Assembly (NCBI RefSeq): GCF_004027225.2
Contig: NC_044283.2
Location: 36,958,207 to 37,022,206 of the forward strand
Reading direction: 5' to 3'
From: Strigops habroptila
Lineage: Eukaryota > Chordata > Aves > Psittaciformes > Psittacidae
Length of the DNA: 64,000 bases
Notes under the pieces: model-generated
Told to the model about the DNA's origin: nothing
The model's input: the letters and a program-made list of their open reading frames with translations, nothing else
Databases searched by the model: none
Made by a program: the position numbers and the translations under genes
Shown here: piece after piece, positions 26,601 to 39,141 of the stretch
Layout of the letters: each line of letters begins with the position of its first letter
Position numbering within the stretch: the first letter of the stretch is position 1

Positions 26601-29600
26601 CTTCAGTAAGAAATGTGAGATGGTGAGGAAGAGAGCACATGAAGATCTGCTTCTCCAGGAAGGTGGAAGTAAGATTCCATGGGGATACACATCCTGACAT
26701 ATTTCTCACTCCTCTGCTAGTATTGCTTAGGTAGTACATGGTACCAAGCATCTGGTAAGCATTCCTTGAATACCAGCAGAGCTCAGGAAGTAGGCTGAGT
26801 TCCTGAACAGTTTGCTAACAACAAGACATTAAGGGCAACTTCATGGTGAGTAAAGAATAAATGTAGACTGTTGACATCAAAAATCTTCTACCGGTGAGGT
26901 TCCTTAAGTTCCCATTTATTAAATTTCCATAGTAGTAAGTGTCTGCTCCCAAGGATGTTATAAAGGCATATGACTTAGGTATGTTGCTAATCATTCACTA
27001 TTACCTCATGCTGAAGCACCACAGACTGTTGTACCTATGAAATGCAATTGAGTAGATTCTGTTCTCAAACTAGATACATGAAATTGCCACACTAGGCACA
27101 AAACCTTTCCTTTCATGCAGTCCCAGTTTCAGGCCTGACCTCCCCCATGTGGGAACAATACAAATCTCTTACGCTGAAGACAAATTTAATATTTTTAATG
27201 ACTTTTTGGCAATGTTAGCAGCATATCCATGGGTGAACAATTTAACAGGTATCATTGTAATCTGAGGAATTAATTAATGAGCATTAATTAATTAATGAGA
27301 AATTAATTAATTTCTTATATCCAAGAATTTTTACCTAAAGGGGTTACCAGGACCTGTGTTCAGATGTGATTCTTCGCAGTAAGCTACGTGGTAAAGCAGT
27401 GTTACAGCCTGGAAAGTAGATGTACTGTGCACTGGTTTGGATGAGAGTTTGTAATTGCTGTGTACATTAATCTGGCCAACCACATGAGATGTATATGTTT
27501 CATAATATTTTATAACTGTTAAGAGCTACATTTGTTAATTCTCACTGTAGGGAATAAGTTTTCTTCTGCAATCTGAATAAATATTTTTCTGGAAAAGGCC
27601 ATGGAGAAATTCTAGAAGGAATTATCATTATTATATTTATCATCATGGCAAAATGGACATGAAGAACATTTGCAGGTCATTCCTGTTGGCCTTACTGCCT
27701 ACTTCCAATGCAGAAGCTTTTTACTGTTTGCAACACCTGGGAAACAATATTTTCCGTGCGTATGAACAGCATTCACTAACTTAGCAGCTTTCAGTAAAAC
27801 AAGGTAATTCTAAATACACTTGATTTTAAATACAGGGGGAGTTTTAGTTGTGTGTGCTTTCATTTCCCAAGTTGCAGTTGTGCTCTCTTGGCACTTAACA
27901 GCTGGAGTGAATGTTCTAGCTCATAAGGAGCGGGCTTGCAGCTTGCTGCCAGCTGCTGGTTGTGCCCGCAGCAGTGCCCTAGAAGGACTAGAAGCTGAGA
28001 GGTGCAGATGTTTGCAGCCCAGTGTCATTCTTGTTCCTACGAAACAGTCCCAATCTCAGCTATAAGTATTTCATCAGGAATTTCTTCAATCAAGCAGCCT
28101 AAGCAATCTGTAAATATAGATTGAATATAATCACCTAAGCTATCATTAAAAGATTCATCTCAATCAGCAGAGCCTGCTGGCTGATTGTCACCTGAAACCT
28201 TGCAATTAATGCCATGACTGGTATTTTTGATGAAATAGCTGAGTGTGGCTTGATTAATGGTGCCATCTCAGAAATGGCCTTTTCCAGTATGTATTACCAT
28301 CAAAGCTGTCAGTTGTGCATACTATGTTATTCTGAAGGCTCTACGACAGACACAGCTAAATGGGTATATGTAAAATAGACTTTATCTGGCTTCTGGAGAT
28401 TTAAGTAACAAAGTTCAAGTGCTTCATGTATTGATATAACAATAAATTAAAGTTAATCCATTTTGTGCAATGAATCAGAGGCTTTAAACTGAATTTGAAA
28501 TTAATGTGTAGTAGGTTACACCCAAACCTAGATTGTGTGGGGCAGTGTGTGTGTGGGAAGTTGTTTGAATTGCAGTTGATTATTGTTATCAGAGGCTGAG
28601 TTCAGTACTGCAGTACCTAATTTATTACATTCAAACTAGCATCACACAGTGAACTGGGATTTGCTAAATAAACTTTTGGGTTGGTAAACCTAAACCAAAC
28701 CACCTTTTTTTCTCCTCCTTTTGTGCTGTTACAGTTTTGGGGTTTTATTTCCCCCCTGCCTGAATTCCACCTTCTGTTTTGTCCCATAATTGCTTTCCTC
28801 CTTCTATTTTAACCCATAACTACATAATTCCTCTTTTAGTTTATCAAAGCAAGTTATAATTAGCAAAATATAAACAGCTGGAACTTCTGTAGTTGCTATA
28901 GTATCTGTGTACCTGAATAGTTTTATGGTAAGAGTATAGAATTTCTTTTATGCATATGATTCATTCTACCTTGCTATGTACAAACAAGCCAAGTCAGGCT
29001 CTAGAGTGGTAATTTGAGCTGTTACACCTTGCTTTGGTCACCTCATCTCTGTCAGTATTGGTCTGTGTGGGAATCCAAGACCTTTAGTAGCCAACGTCAG
29101 GACTGCGTGTTTAATACATTTCCACTGAAAAAGGAAGAACATTTTCTGGTGTGATTGTGTACAGGTTTTGACCTCTCATTTCTTTTCAGTGGTTGCATAT
29201 CTCTGATAAAGATATAAAAGGTTCTAAGGTGATTCTGAAACCTTCTGTCCTTATTGTGAACTTCCTGTATTTTGTTGCTGCTACTCTTAGCATCTGATAC
29301 TGGGTTAACCTACTGATAGTTATCCTGAGTAATTCAGTGTGTGTGTAGGGAAAATCAGTCACTTTTTTTTAATTAGAGAATTCAATTTTATGAAAACACA
29401 ACTTTAAGAAGTTGTGCTACTATAATAGTAAATATTTCTGTTCTGGCCCACTTGGAGTCAGTTCATGTTTTTAAGAAAAACATTTGCTGCTTTTATATAA
29501 TGCAGTTATTTTGTATTTGTAAAGCCTTGTCCTATTAGACTACTTTAGACTGATTAAAAATAAGCACATTCTGTTTATTTAGTGAAGATGGACTGAAGCG

Positions 29601-32600
29601 TAACATGAGACCTTGCACATGTTTCTAGGTGAAGTTGTATGGTATTACAATACTAGGTAATGACTGGACTTTGGAAAGAAGTTGAGAAGTTGTCATGATT
29701 TAAGAAGGAGAAAAATGGCTGCTACTGCTGAACCCAGGACAGAATTTGCAAATACTGTGTGAATAACATGAGCTATCAGAGAAGGCAAAGGATAAACTAT
29801 ATATTCAGTGCATATGGTAAGGTAAAGAAAAACAATAATGGTGTGTTATTTTTCTAATTTCTTCTTTGTCCAAATGGATTTTAAGCTTGCTTGTGCATTC
29901 TAGTATTGAGAACATTTTTTACTTTTAAACCGTTCATCTACAGAGCCCAGGATTATCTTAAATGTTAGTTCTCAGTTACAATCAAAGCAAATTGCATTGT
30001 TACCTTCTAGACCACTTCATGTGGAAACACCATCCTTGCCTTCAGAGTAGAACTTTTGCAAGATGCTTTTTCACTTTCACAGATTCTGCAGTACTGCTGT
30101 AGCAATGAGTTTAAATTTAATATTGTAAATTAGCTCTCCAAAGGTAGTCTAGATTTAAAATTGAAATTGAAATGTAAATTTTGCTTCCACTTATATTTTG
30201 TAACTTGAGTGTTTTTCTAAAGACATTTCAAAACTTACATATGTATAAGATCATCCTGAAGTTCTAGAACATGTTAATTTATTAAATAAGTGCTTGAATT
30301 CTCATTTGACTTGTTTCTTTCTGATTAAAACCTTAGGGTTTTGCTGCAATAGAATTATTTATACACTAAGAAATGTAGTCTGAGTTATTTTTATGAGAGA
30401 TTATACATTGGTTTTTCTGTAGTTGTTCTTAATGGACATTACCTTAGGTCTGAAATAATACTAGCCTAGGACAATATTTACCTTTTCAACAGAGTCAGCT
30501 AGCTGGAGCAAAAGCACATTGCAAACACTACGTAACTGGGTTAGGGGTACCAACACTGGTTATCTCTATGTGATGCTGCATTGTGTTTTCTGGATAAATC
30601 TTAAAATATATTTCCCAGTTTTCCCTGTTTCAAGTGTTTGGGTTTTTTTTCTTTTCCATAGTACAGTGTCCTGGCCTCTAACAAATTATGAGGGTTTTTT
30701 GCATGTCTAATCATTATTGTCACTGTCATTATGATCAAGTATTTCCTGGGCCAGAATGAGAGAGAGAAGTTATGTTTGAAGGAAATAGCTACAAACAATT
30801 TCTAGATTAAGTGCATCTGGAGGAAGACAAGTGGACATTAATACACTTAAACTGATTAAAGGAGCATGATAAATCCACCTGGTTTCTGCAGAAGGGTAGG
30901 CTAGATGTTTACTGTAATCCTTTCTAGATTTAAAAATATGTGAATATATCCCTCTAAGAAATATGATTCTGTCAAAAGTGCAATAGGTAGAAATCAGTTT
31001 TTCATTTATATGAAACTATAAACACCTACCCCATCTGTCTTCCTGGATCCTATGATAAAATGTGAGGATAGCTCCTATTGAAGTTGCTGCCTAGTGCAGC
31101 ATGTAAATGCACATTTCTTCAAAAACCTGCATTTGCTCTGCACAAACTATAAACCAATGGAATACAGATGAGTTCTTGCCTAAAGATGTGATGCTCAAGC
31201 TGCTGTGGTAAGGCCCACTTCAAGTACTGTATTTTTGGAGCATGGACCCATCAGTAAAATCTATGCATAAACCAGTTTTTTATCTAGTGAAATGTCCAGT
31301 TGGATTTACTTGTAATCGGAGGTTAAACCTATTTAATCTGAGCACAGAGCATTTGGATTGCAGTTAATTTGTTTAGTTGATCTCAAATGGCAATAATAGA
31401 GGTTGGTGTAAAAGACCACACAGACATGATATCTGAAGGAAGGACTTAGGTTTCAGCTCCATCTGTAACCAAACCAGTCGAATGGGCCTTCTCCTGCCAA
31501 GACAGGAACTCCTGCTTCACTTTTCCCTTCAGAGTTCCTAACTACACTGTTTCATCTGATCTTCAGGTTGGGCCCCGCTGCTCGTCAGTGCCTTCTGAGA
31601 GGCCTTTCTCAGCCAACTCTCTGTTAAGATCTTGCCTGAAACCTTAGTGTTAAAAGACAACTAGCTTTTAGGATCTTTTCACAGTATGTTTATACCACAG
31701 AACTAGTAGCTAGAAGACAGTCATGTTGTTTGAAGTTGATTTTATAATAAAAATCATAAAGCATACAAACTCTGCAGGGACCTGCACTTCGTACAGGAGT
31801 GGCAATTCAATAAGTTAAATAACTAAAGCACTGACTATGTTTACACAATGCTGTGTACACTCGGAATTCCACCCTTAAGTGTGCTTGTTGCATTTTTAAG
31901 AAGTGTTTATCTGGAAAATACTTTTATCATTGGGTTCTCTCCTTAGATTGGATTTTATTTTGTTGTTCCAGTAAAATAAAGTATAGCACACTTCCACACT
32001 TTTCGAAATGGATTTTCAATGTACGTTTTGAATGTTCAAGTTAAAATTGGACATAATAAACAACCTTTCAGGCATTAGAGGAGTGAAAAGACAGACGCAG
32101 AACATATTATGTTATACCAGATGCTGAACCCCAGCTGTCATCAGCAAATGTCAGTACAAGCATAGCTGATGGCAAGTTAAATTGCATCGTGTAGAAAGGT
32201 ACAAGAAAGATGTTGAAGAGTTTTAAATGTTCTAGGGATTTTGTTCAGAGAGAAAGAGGGCCTACAGTTGCTGTGAAGTCCATGAAAGGCTTTGCAGTAC
32301 CTTTTGATTCCATGTAAAAGATACTTAGCCACTAATGATGAACATTCATACACATATCAAAGAAAGGATGGCATGTTCCACTTCTTTGAAAGTCCCCTTC
32401 CACCATCAAGCTAAAACACTCTTACTCATTTTTTCCCTTCCAGAAAAACAAGTGAGAACTAGCACCATTTTACACAGGAAGGTGGATGAAGAAGTACTTG
32501 TATATGTAAAACTGTAAGAAGTCTGTAGTCACAGCTGTGACATAGTCATGTCTCAAAATTTGAGTGCATATTTTGGTGTAAATTTATTTATCCCCCAGTG

Positions 32601-33420
32601 AATTACTGGTACAAGACCATTGCTTCAGCCCTCAATCTAATTGCTGAATTCACATTGCTGTTAAATGGTAGTTGTACATGTATATATAACATATATACAA
32701 AAAACCTGCATGTCTCTCTAACAAATAGCTGATTCTAAAAGTACCTTAAATAAAGGTATAAAGACATGAAACCAGGCATAAAATCTGTTGATTCTAACCT
32801 GAATGTCAGAGAGTGGAAAATAAATGTTACTTTCAAAGTGAAAGATAAACTCTGCCTAGACTTACTTAAGCTGTAACAGTAACTAAAGTGCCACCATAAA
32901 GTAGAAACTGGGTATGGCATTAGCATTTTCTAGGTTTAGCATTTTTACTTCACAACTTGTATGACCTTGTCCTGATCGTCTAAGCACTGGTTTACATGGC
33001 ATCTGAGCTGAGTTCTGAGAGCTTTATGAAGTTAGCTTTGTGGTATATAAAACCAGAAAAAGTGTTTTCTGCATGAGGTTGAAGACAGGTTTCTGTTATG
33101 AGTCATGCTGTCACTTTGTAATGTTAATGCCTAAAAATGCTCTCTAAAAATTGCAAGAGTACTTAGAAGTCAGCTTTCCTGGAAGACTCCTTTTTATTAC
33201 TGAACTGCTGTCACCACTTTGTCCAGAATGCATCTAGTCAAAGGAGATTACGTGAGCCTGTCAACCCCTACAGCCTTCTGCAGATGGGTACAGGTTAAAG
33301 TAACAACGCTACATCAGAAACCTGAGGCCTTTAAAAAGGGCTGTATTTTTTAAAAAAGCCATTTACATTGGCTTTCATAAGGAATATAAATGACATAAAA
33401 TGTTTAGGATAGACAGTTCC
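20691..33420. other. Intergenic DNA between AGA and NEIL3, left part
   Basis: AT-rich DNA with no gene that I can support. It has a poly-T tract near 22526-22543 and a TTAA-rich palindromic patch at about 27268-27312. A 150-codon frame lies on the - strand at 24376-24828. No CR1 or other repeat family was recognised in this part. Confidence 0.6.
27268..27312. repeat. TTAATTAA-rich imperfect inverted repeat
   Basis: Three blocks of AATTAATTAAT-type sequence lie within 45 bases, separated by GAGC and GAGA. The pieces are mutually complementary and could form a small hairpin. It may be a short AT microsatellite. Confidence 0.7.
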
Positions 33421-33426
33421 CTCTTT

Positions 33427-33842
33427 TAAGTTGAAGACGGGCAGAGAGAGCTGAGGTTATTCAGCCTGGAGAAGAGAAGGCTCAGAGATCTTAGAGCAGC
33501 TTCCAGTACCTAAAGGGAGCCTACAAGAAATCTGGACACAGACTTCTTACATGTAGTGTAAGGACATGTAGTGACAGGACAAGGCAGAATGGCTTTAAGC
33601 TGACAGAGCAGAGATTTACATTGGACATTAGGAAGAAATTCTTTGCTATGAGGGTGGTGAAACACTGAAACAGGGTGCCCAGAGAAGTTGTGGCTGCCTC
33701 ATCCCTGGCAGTGTTCAAGGTCAGGTTGGACAGGGCTTGGAGCAACCTGGTCTAGTGGAAGGTGTGCCTGTCTGTGGCAGGGGGTTGGAACTGGATGGTC
33801 TTTAAGGTCCCTTCCAACACTAACCATTCTGTGATTCCATGA
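33427..33842 (+). mobile_element. CR1 LINE 3' fragment in the intergenic region
   Basis: It starts with the CR1 signature TTCAGCCTGGAGAAGAGAAGG near 33460. It continues through the conserved 3' end (GTGTTCAAGGTCAGGTTGGA-like sequence, GGAACTGGATGGTC, CCCTTCCAACAC) and finishes with the octamer pair ATTCTGTGATTCCATG near 33824. The 5' end is truncated. The good octamer end makes the right border reliable. Confidence 0.93.
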
Positions 33843-36740
33843 ACTTAGGCTTTGTTGTTCTTTTTAGCCTTTGCAGTTGATTGTATGCAACACAAGCCAT
33901 TAAAATGTGTAAGCCAGATATGAATCTGAAATGTGTGTTCCATCACTTGCACTGTAATAGATGAATCAATGTGAAAAAATAAATGTATTTGTAACTATTA
34001 GGACAAAAGCTGAATATCAGGACTTTTACTGTAAGCAAATACAAGACATCCTTCCACAAACTGTCTGCAATTTTGCACCCTTAGTTGCAGATTCTTTCTG
34101 AAAGGTTGAGAGAGGGATGTGTTCCAAGGTAAGTTTTCTTGCCAGCTGTTTTTTTTTTTTATCAAAACCTTTTATGACCAGCTATCAACCATCGCTTGTT
34201 AAACAAGTTACATAGTGCTGGCCTCTGCAAGAAAAAGAGAAATAAAGAAACAGTATTTGCAAAAGCACAAAGTTTTGCAGAGGCAGCTGGTGAATCAGAA
34301 TTCATTGTCTCTTGCTTAGTCTCCTACTTCACTGGAGTGTAAATGTGTCAGATGCCTCCACACACTAGTTCTCTGTGATAAGCTCAAGGTATCCTTGCCT
34401 TCAGTTACGTCCATTTCTGCCTTTCCTCACCTTGTGATATTATACAACCCGGTTATATTCTAAGCAAATTTAGGCTGATATAAATATGCCACCCCTTCAA
34501 AAGAGACACGCAAGGAAACACACTCTACAGACTTTTGAAGTTCATAACCTAAATGGGTGGTATTTGTAGAGGAGAGATGAGATTAGAATTTAATAATTTA
34601 TAATGTTATTTAATGTGTAGCATAATAGCCTTAGCAATGTAAGAGAACAGTTGAGTTCCCATTGATATTAGCATACCCTACTTTCACAAGGTTTAGAGAA
34701 GAGGTACTAGTCCCAGAGGTGTTTGAATGTTAGGCAGTAATCTAATTTCTACATGTAAAGTTTTAAGAAATAAACATTTCTCCACAATCAAAACTTTCAT
34801 GTTGCACTTCTTTAATAGCCAGGCCTTGCCCTATGGCTCCTGCTTTATTCCTTATTTTAGCTTCTTACATTTATTTCTACACATTTCAGAATTCCTCTAA
34901 AGCATTTTACATTTTATCTGCTAGATGACGTGTCTTGCCTGAGTTTATAAGCTAAGTATCCATTTCCTTAAACAAGCCTTTTTGCAGAATGTTGATATCC
35001 TTCAGTGATACAACCATTCTGAAATATCTTTAGAGACACACAGATGTTTAGAATTCTTAACCTATATTATTGTAACTTCATGCACAGAGACTACAAAAAT
35101 CTTTAATTTGCAACCTCACTGGTAAATAGTGAGCTGCCAGCTCACAGCAGGTAAATCTGCTGCCAGCTCTCGTTTCTTCAACTGGATAGAGCCTACGCTA
35201 GCCCATGACATTACAATTGAGATAACAAATACAAGTTATTGCATGCTAATATTTGTAGCTAGGCTGAAAGTAGCAGAAAAGGGGCAATACAGAAAGTCAT
35301 TTTTTAAAACACAACTTCTATTTGAGGTGAAGCTTCTGCTATTGTAATAGTAGTTTTGATTTTAATGTAGGTTATTTCTTATGCTTTTAATGTATACAAA
35401 CTTTGGGAAAAATGACTTATTAAATTTACCAATTATTTTATTTTAAACACTTTTCCTTAGTTTAAGCAGGATATACTGCTCATTTCAATCAAGAATTCAG
35501 ATTTGGCATCCTCAGAGGGTAAATGCACTTTATATATCACTGCTCCACCGTCCCAGTTAACTTTTATATTGCTTATGCACTTCATTTTAAAAACCATACC
35601 AACTGTTATAGAAATGTAAGAACAGAAAAAGGAAAGTGATGGCAGTATCTAATAAAAGCAGTTAATCCTTTAAAACTTGTATGTGCTATACATTAATGGA
35701 TATTCATGTCTTGTCTGGCTATTAAGATAAAAAAAGACATAGCAGCCCAACTGTTAATTTTTGAAGCGTCAAAGTTTGAAAAAGTTACTTAACTTCCAGC
35801 TTCAGTGAGATCCTAACATCTGGGGCTGGCAAGTGATCAAAAATGGCTGATAAAACTTCTGGTTTATTTCGCATGTTTAGCTGAACTACTGAAGATTTTT
35901 CCCTGTGCAAGCATGTACAATTTAAAAATAATCAAACACTATCACAGTAATCAGTTGTACAAATACAAGTGAGGAACTGGTTAGATAGGAGTTTTAAAGA
36001 TTTAGGTGTATAAGCACAAGCTAGCAGTGACACAGCATTGTAACAAGAAGCATCATATAAAAAGATGGCAATGGAAAGGCAGTCTTCACAATGTGAAGTA
36101 GCTTGTTTTGTTCTCAGGTGGAGTTCTGTACACCACTATAAATAATAGGCTTCATGAAAGATATATATAGTCTTTGCAAAGAGGCCATTGAGCAACATAA
36201 GGATTATGGTTTCTACAATCTGATTAGAAAAGATTTCCTTCACATGAGGAATGTTTTAAAAGATTTCAGAGGTATCAAAGGCTACTGAAAAGAGGAAGAA
36301 AAAAGCCTCTGAATTTGTGTTGGTTAGGACAAGAAATCGGTTTCACTTGCACTATGGCATGGAAGATTTAAATTGGACTGAACTTCCACAAGTTTCTCAG
36401 GAAAATTAAGTAGTCCTTCCCCTCAAAATAAATAAAAAAAAAGGCAGTTACCTCTCAGAAATGACACAATTAATTCTGAGATATTTACCAAGAGGTATAA
36501 TTTTATTGTGCATTACAGCTGGTTTGGGAAAAAAAAAAGTAGCAACTAGAATAAATTGTTAAGACCTGGATTTAAAATATGTAATTAAGAAAGCTGCGGA
36601 GTCATGTTATTAATTTTAGGGCAGTTTTCATCTTTGTTTTCCAAATCTAAGCAAGGTCACATATTCAACTATGGTAACATTTGAAGTGAACAGTCCATTG
36701 CTGTTTCATTTTAGGCTCTGAGTAAATAAAGCATGAAGGG
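33843..36740. other. Intergenic DNA between AGA and NEIL3, right part
   Basis: AT-rich sequence without recognisable genes, repeats or splice-supported exons. The longest open frames are below about 75 codons and are taken as chance. Confidence 0.6.
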
Positions 36741-37164
36741 GTATTAAAACAAGTGTATTTTTATTAACTTTTATTATTTTATTATGCTTACACTTACGAA
36801 AAATCTGCCACTTTAAAATACTAATTTAGATTAAAGTTATTGATTCTACAAATCACAAATGCTTCAAAGTACACAGTGCTGACAAACTTCAATGACATGT
36901 ACATGAAAAAAGAAAACAGTTCCATTTTTAATTAGAAATATAACAGTATGTCACAATATATTGCAAGCTAGATGATTACTGCAAAATAGTATGCAGCACA
37001 CAAGCAGTGTTTAATTTTTACAGGATTATGTAAAATTACTCTTTCCAGACCTGCAGTTCTTTATGTTGAAGCTCTTATACTAATTAAGCAGCAAATGGAA
37101 AAATGACTAGGCAAGTTGTACGTACTTAAGACATCCTGAGGAGCAGCTAACTATAACATTGACA
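36740..37164 (-). other. NEIL3: Probable NEIL3 3' UTR with clustered poly(A) signals
   Basis: On the - strand, three AATAAA hexamers lie within 24 bases (complement of TTTATT at 36760-36765, 36770-36775 and 36778-36783). They are about 400 bases after the NEIL3 stop codon and are the first canonical signals downstream. The implied 3' UTR is roughly 0.42 kb. The exact cleavage site is inferred. Confidence 0.65.
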
Positions 37165-37341
37165 TCAAGGAATAAGCTGCATACCTGGCCTATTTTCTGC
37201 CCACTGGAAAAAGCCGCACTGTTTTTCCTTCCCAAGAGGGCACGCAAAGAAGTTCTTTCCATTATTGGGACCAATCTTCAAGACAGTCTTCATAACAGAT
37301 CGTTTGCCATGGTTACAAAATGGAAAATCCAGATCAGCCCA
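37165..37341 (-). CDS. NEIL3: NEIL3 coding exon 10: second GRF finger and stop
   Basis: The acceptor is TTTTGGCAG. It encodes [35 protein letters not shown] and [10 protein letters not shown], with TGA at 37165-37167. The protein ends in GMQLIP, slightly shorter than the human C-terminus. A + strand open frame here is only its antisense shadow. Confidence 0.96.
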   Translation of the reverse strand, partial: WADLDFPFCNHGKRSVMKTVLKIGPNNGKNFFACPLGKEKQCGFFQWAENRPGMQLIP

Positions 37342-39103
37342 CTGCCAAAAGAAACAGGTTTAGGCACAGTTTTGGCGTATGTGATGGCTATGAATTCCTT
37401 GTTTTAAAATTAGCAATAGAAGCAGATCTACAGGGAGAGGCCCTAGAGGAAACTCTTCCTAGTAGTTAAAGTAGTTTTATCTCTTTTGTGATCACTGATT
37501 TTAGGTTTTTCTTTTAACATTAGCTGCAACTGCACACACTAACTGGTTTAACCTTAATTGATGCCAACACACAGTTTTCTTCAAATAAAGGCACAATAGT
37601 CATTACTGTCTGGAGTTCATCTGGTGGTAGGTGACTGAGTCAAACTCTTCTCGGTTACATACATTCACGGCAAGGAGCAATGGCCACCATTTGCAGCTAG
37701 GAAGGTCGGGTTAGGTATTAGTGCAGCAGTGGGAGCAGTTGCCCAGGCAGATTACAGAATCTTCATCCTTGGATATTGTCAAGATTTTGGCCAGACAGAA
37801 ATGTGGCTGATTTCTAGATCTAGGGTTTGCCATAGTCCTCCTTCAAGCAAGAGGATGATCTGAACAAGTTGTATAAGTCCCTTCAAGCTGACATTTCTGT
37901 TATGCATCTATTTTACACCACTTGGAAGCAGATAAAGAACATTTGGACAAGCAGGTCCCTTCTCAGCAGTAAAAGTAACTAAAACTGTAAGTTTATAGCT
38001 ACTATTATGCTTTCACCTTCAACTCAGTGTGCAAAAGTATTTAAAATTAACTCAAACTTTAAATGGATTGTATCTGTCCACAATTACAGATCACTGGGGC
38101 AAGAAGGCTACAGAACAAGTGCTTATGAGAAAACAGGCCCTGAAGTCTTAAACATACCTGAAAGTAGTCACACCGAGTTTCCCTGGGTAGAGGACAGGTA
38201 TAAAACTGCCTGCCCTTGTTTTCTCCATCCTTTCTCACAACTCTGAGGCTGCAGAGCCGGCTGTGCTTGCTGCAGCGAGGATGGCCTGCACTTAATATAC
38301 AAATATCATCGGTCAGATTAACTTGAGGTGTGCTGTAATGATAGGTTACAAAATGACACTGTGTAACGTTAAAGGTATTACCAGCCAAAGACTCTTCTCT
38401 TACCATTACAATAGCTCACTCAGGGTTCTTTTGCACACAATGACAGCCAGAAAACTTACTTTTCTAATGCACCCTATTGCTCCTTTAAAGCTGAATGATT
38501 GCTAGTAGTGAACAGACAAGACTGTGTACTTTTCTTGCAGGTATTACACCAGTTTTCCCCACCATTAGCCCATGTTTTGAATCATTTTAAAGTACTCTAA
38601 TATACAAAACAAAATAAATATTACTACAGCTGTTATACTGACCAACCCAAATTCTGACATATTCTAAAAGAGTATCCTGCTGTCAGTGGGGAAAAAGACC
38701 AAGTAATTACTCCAGGTATTTGTATGCTTCCCAGAAAAGACTCCCACCCTTTTTACTAAAATGTTAGTAATGCTCCTGATCACATTCAGACAAGAAGTAA
38801 TCCACCTGAGGGGGTGGAACAGTGTTCTTTGAATGGGATAAAGTTCCTTTCCTTCTTCCTCATGATTGAGATAGTCAGAGATTATCTGAATGCAATAAAC
38901 AAGGCTTTGCTTAAAAACAGTAACATGAAAAAGATTAATAGTCTGAAATGTATCTTTCCAATGTGTGTATATAACAGAAAGGCCTGGGGGGTGAGAGGGA
39001 TAAATAATTCATTCTTGTTATCAGCTTAGGAATTTCATGTTCTTTTATGTCTGGCAGATTGCAGTCCTGCAGACAGCAATAGTTTTCTTCCAATGCCTCA
39101 TTG

Positions 39104-39141
<38 letters not shown>

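Noticed and set aside
37159-37407. + strand 82-codon frame
   Set aside because: Antisense shadow of NEIL3 exon 10.
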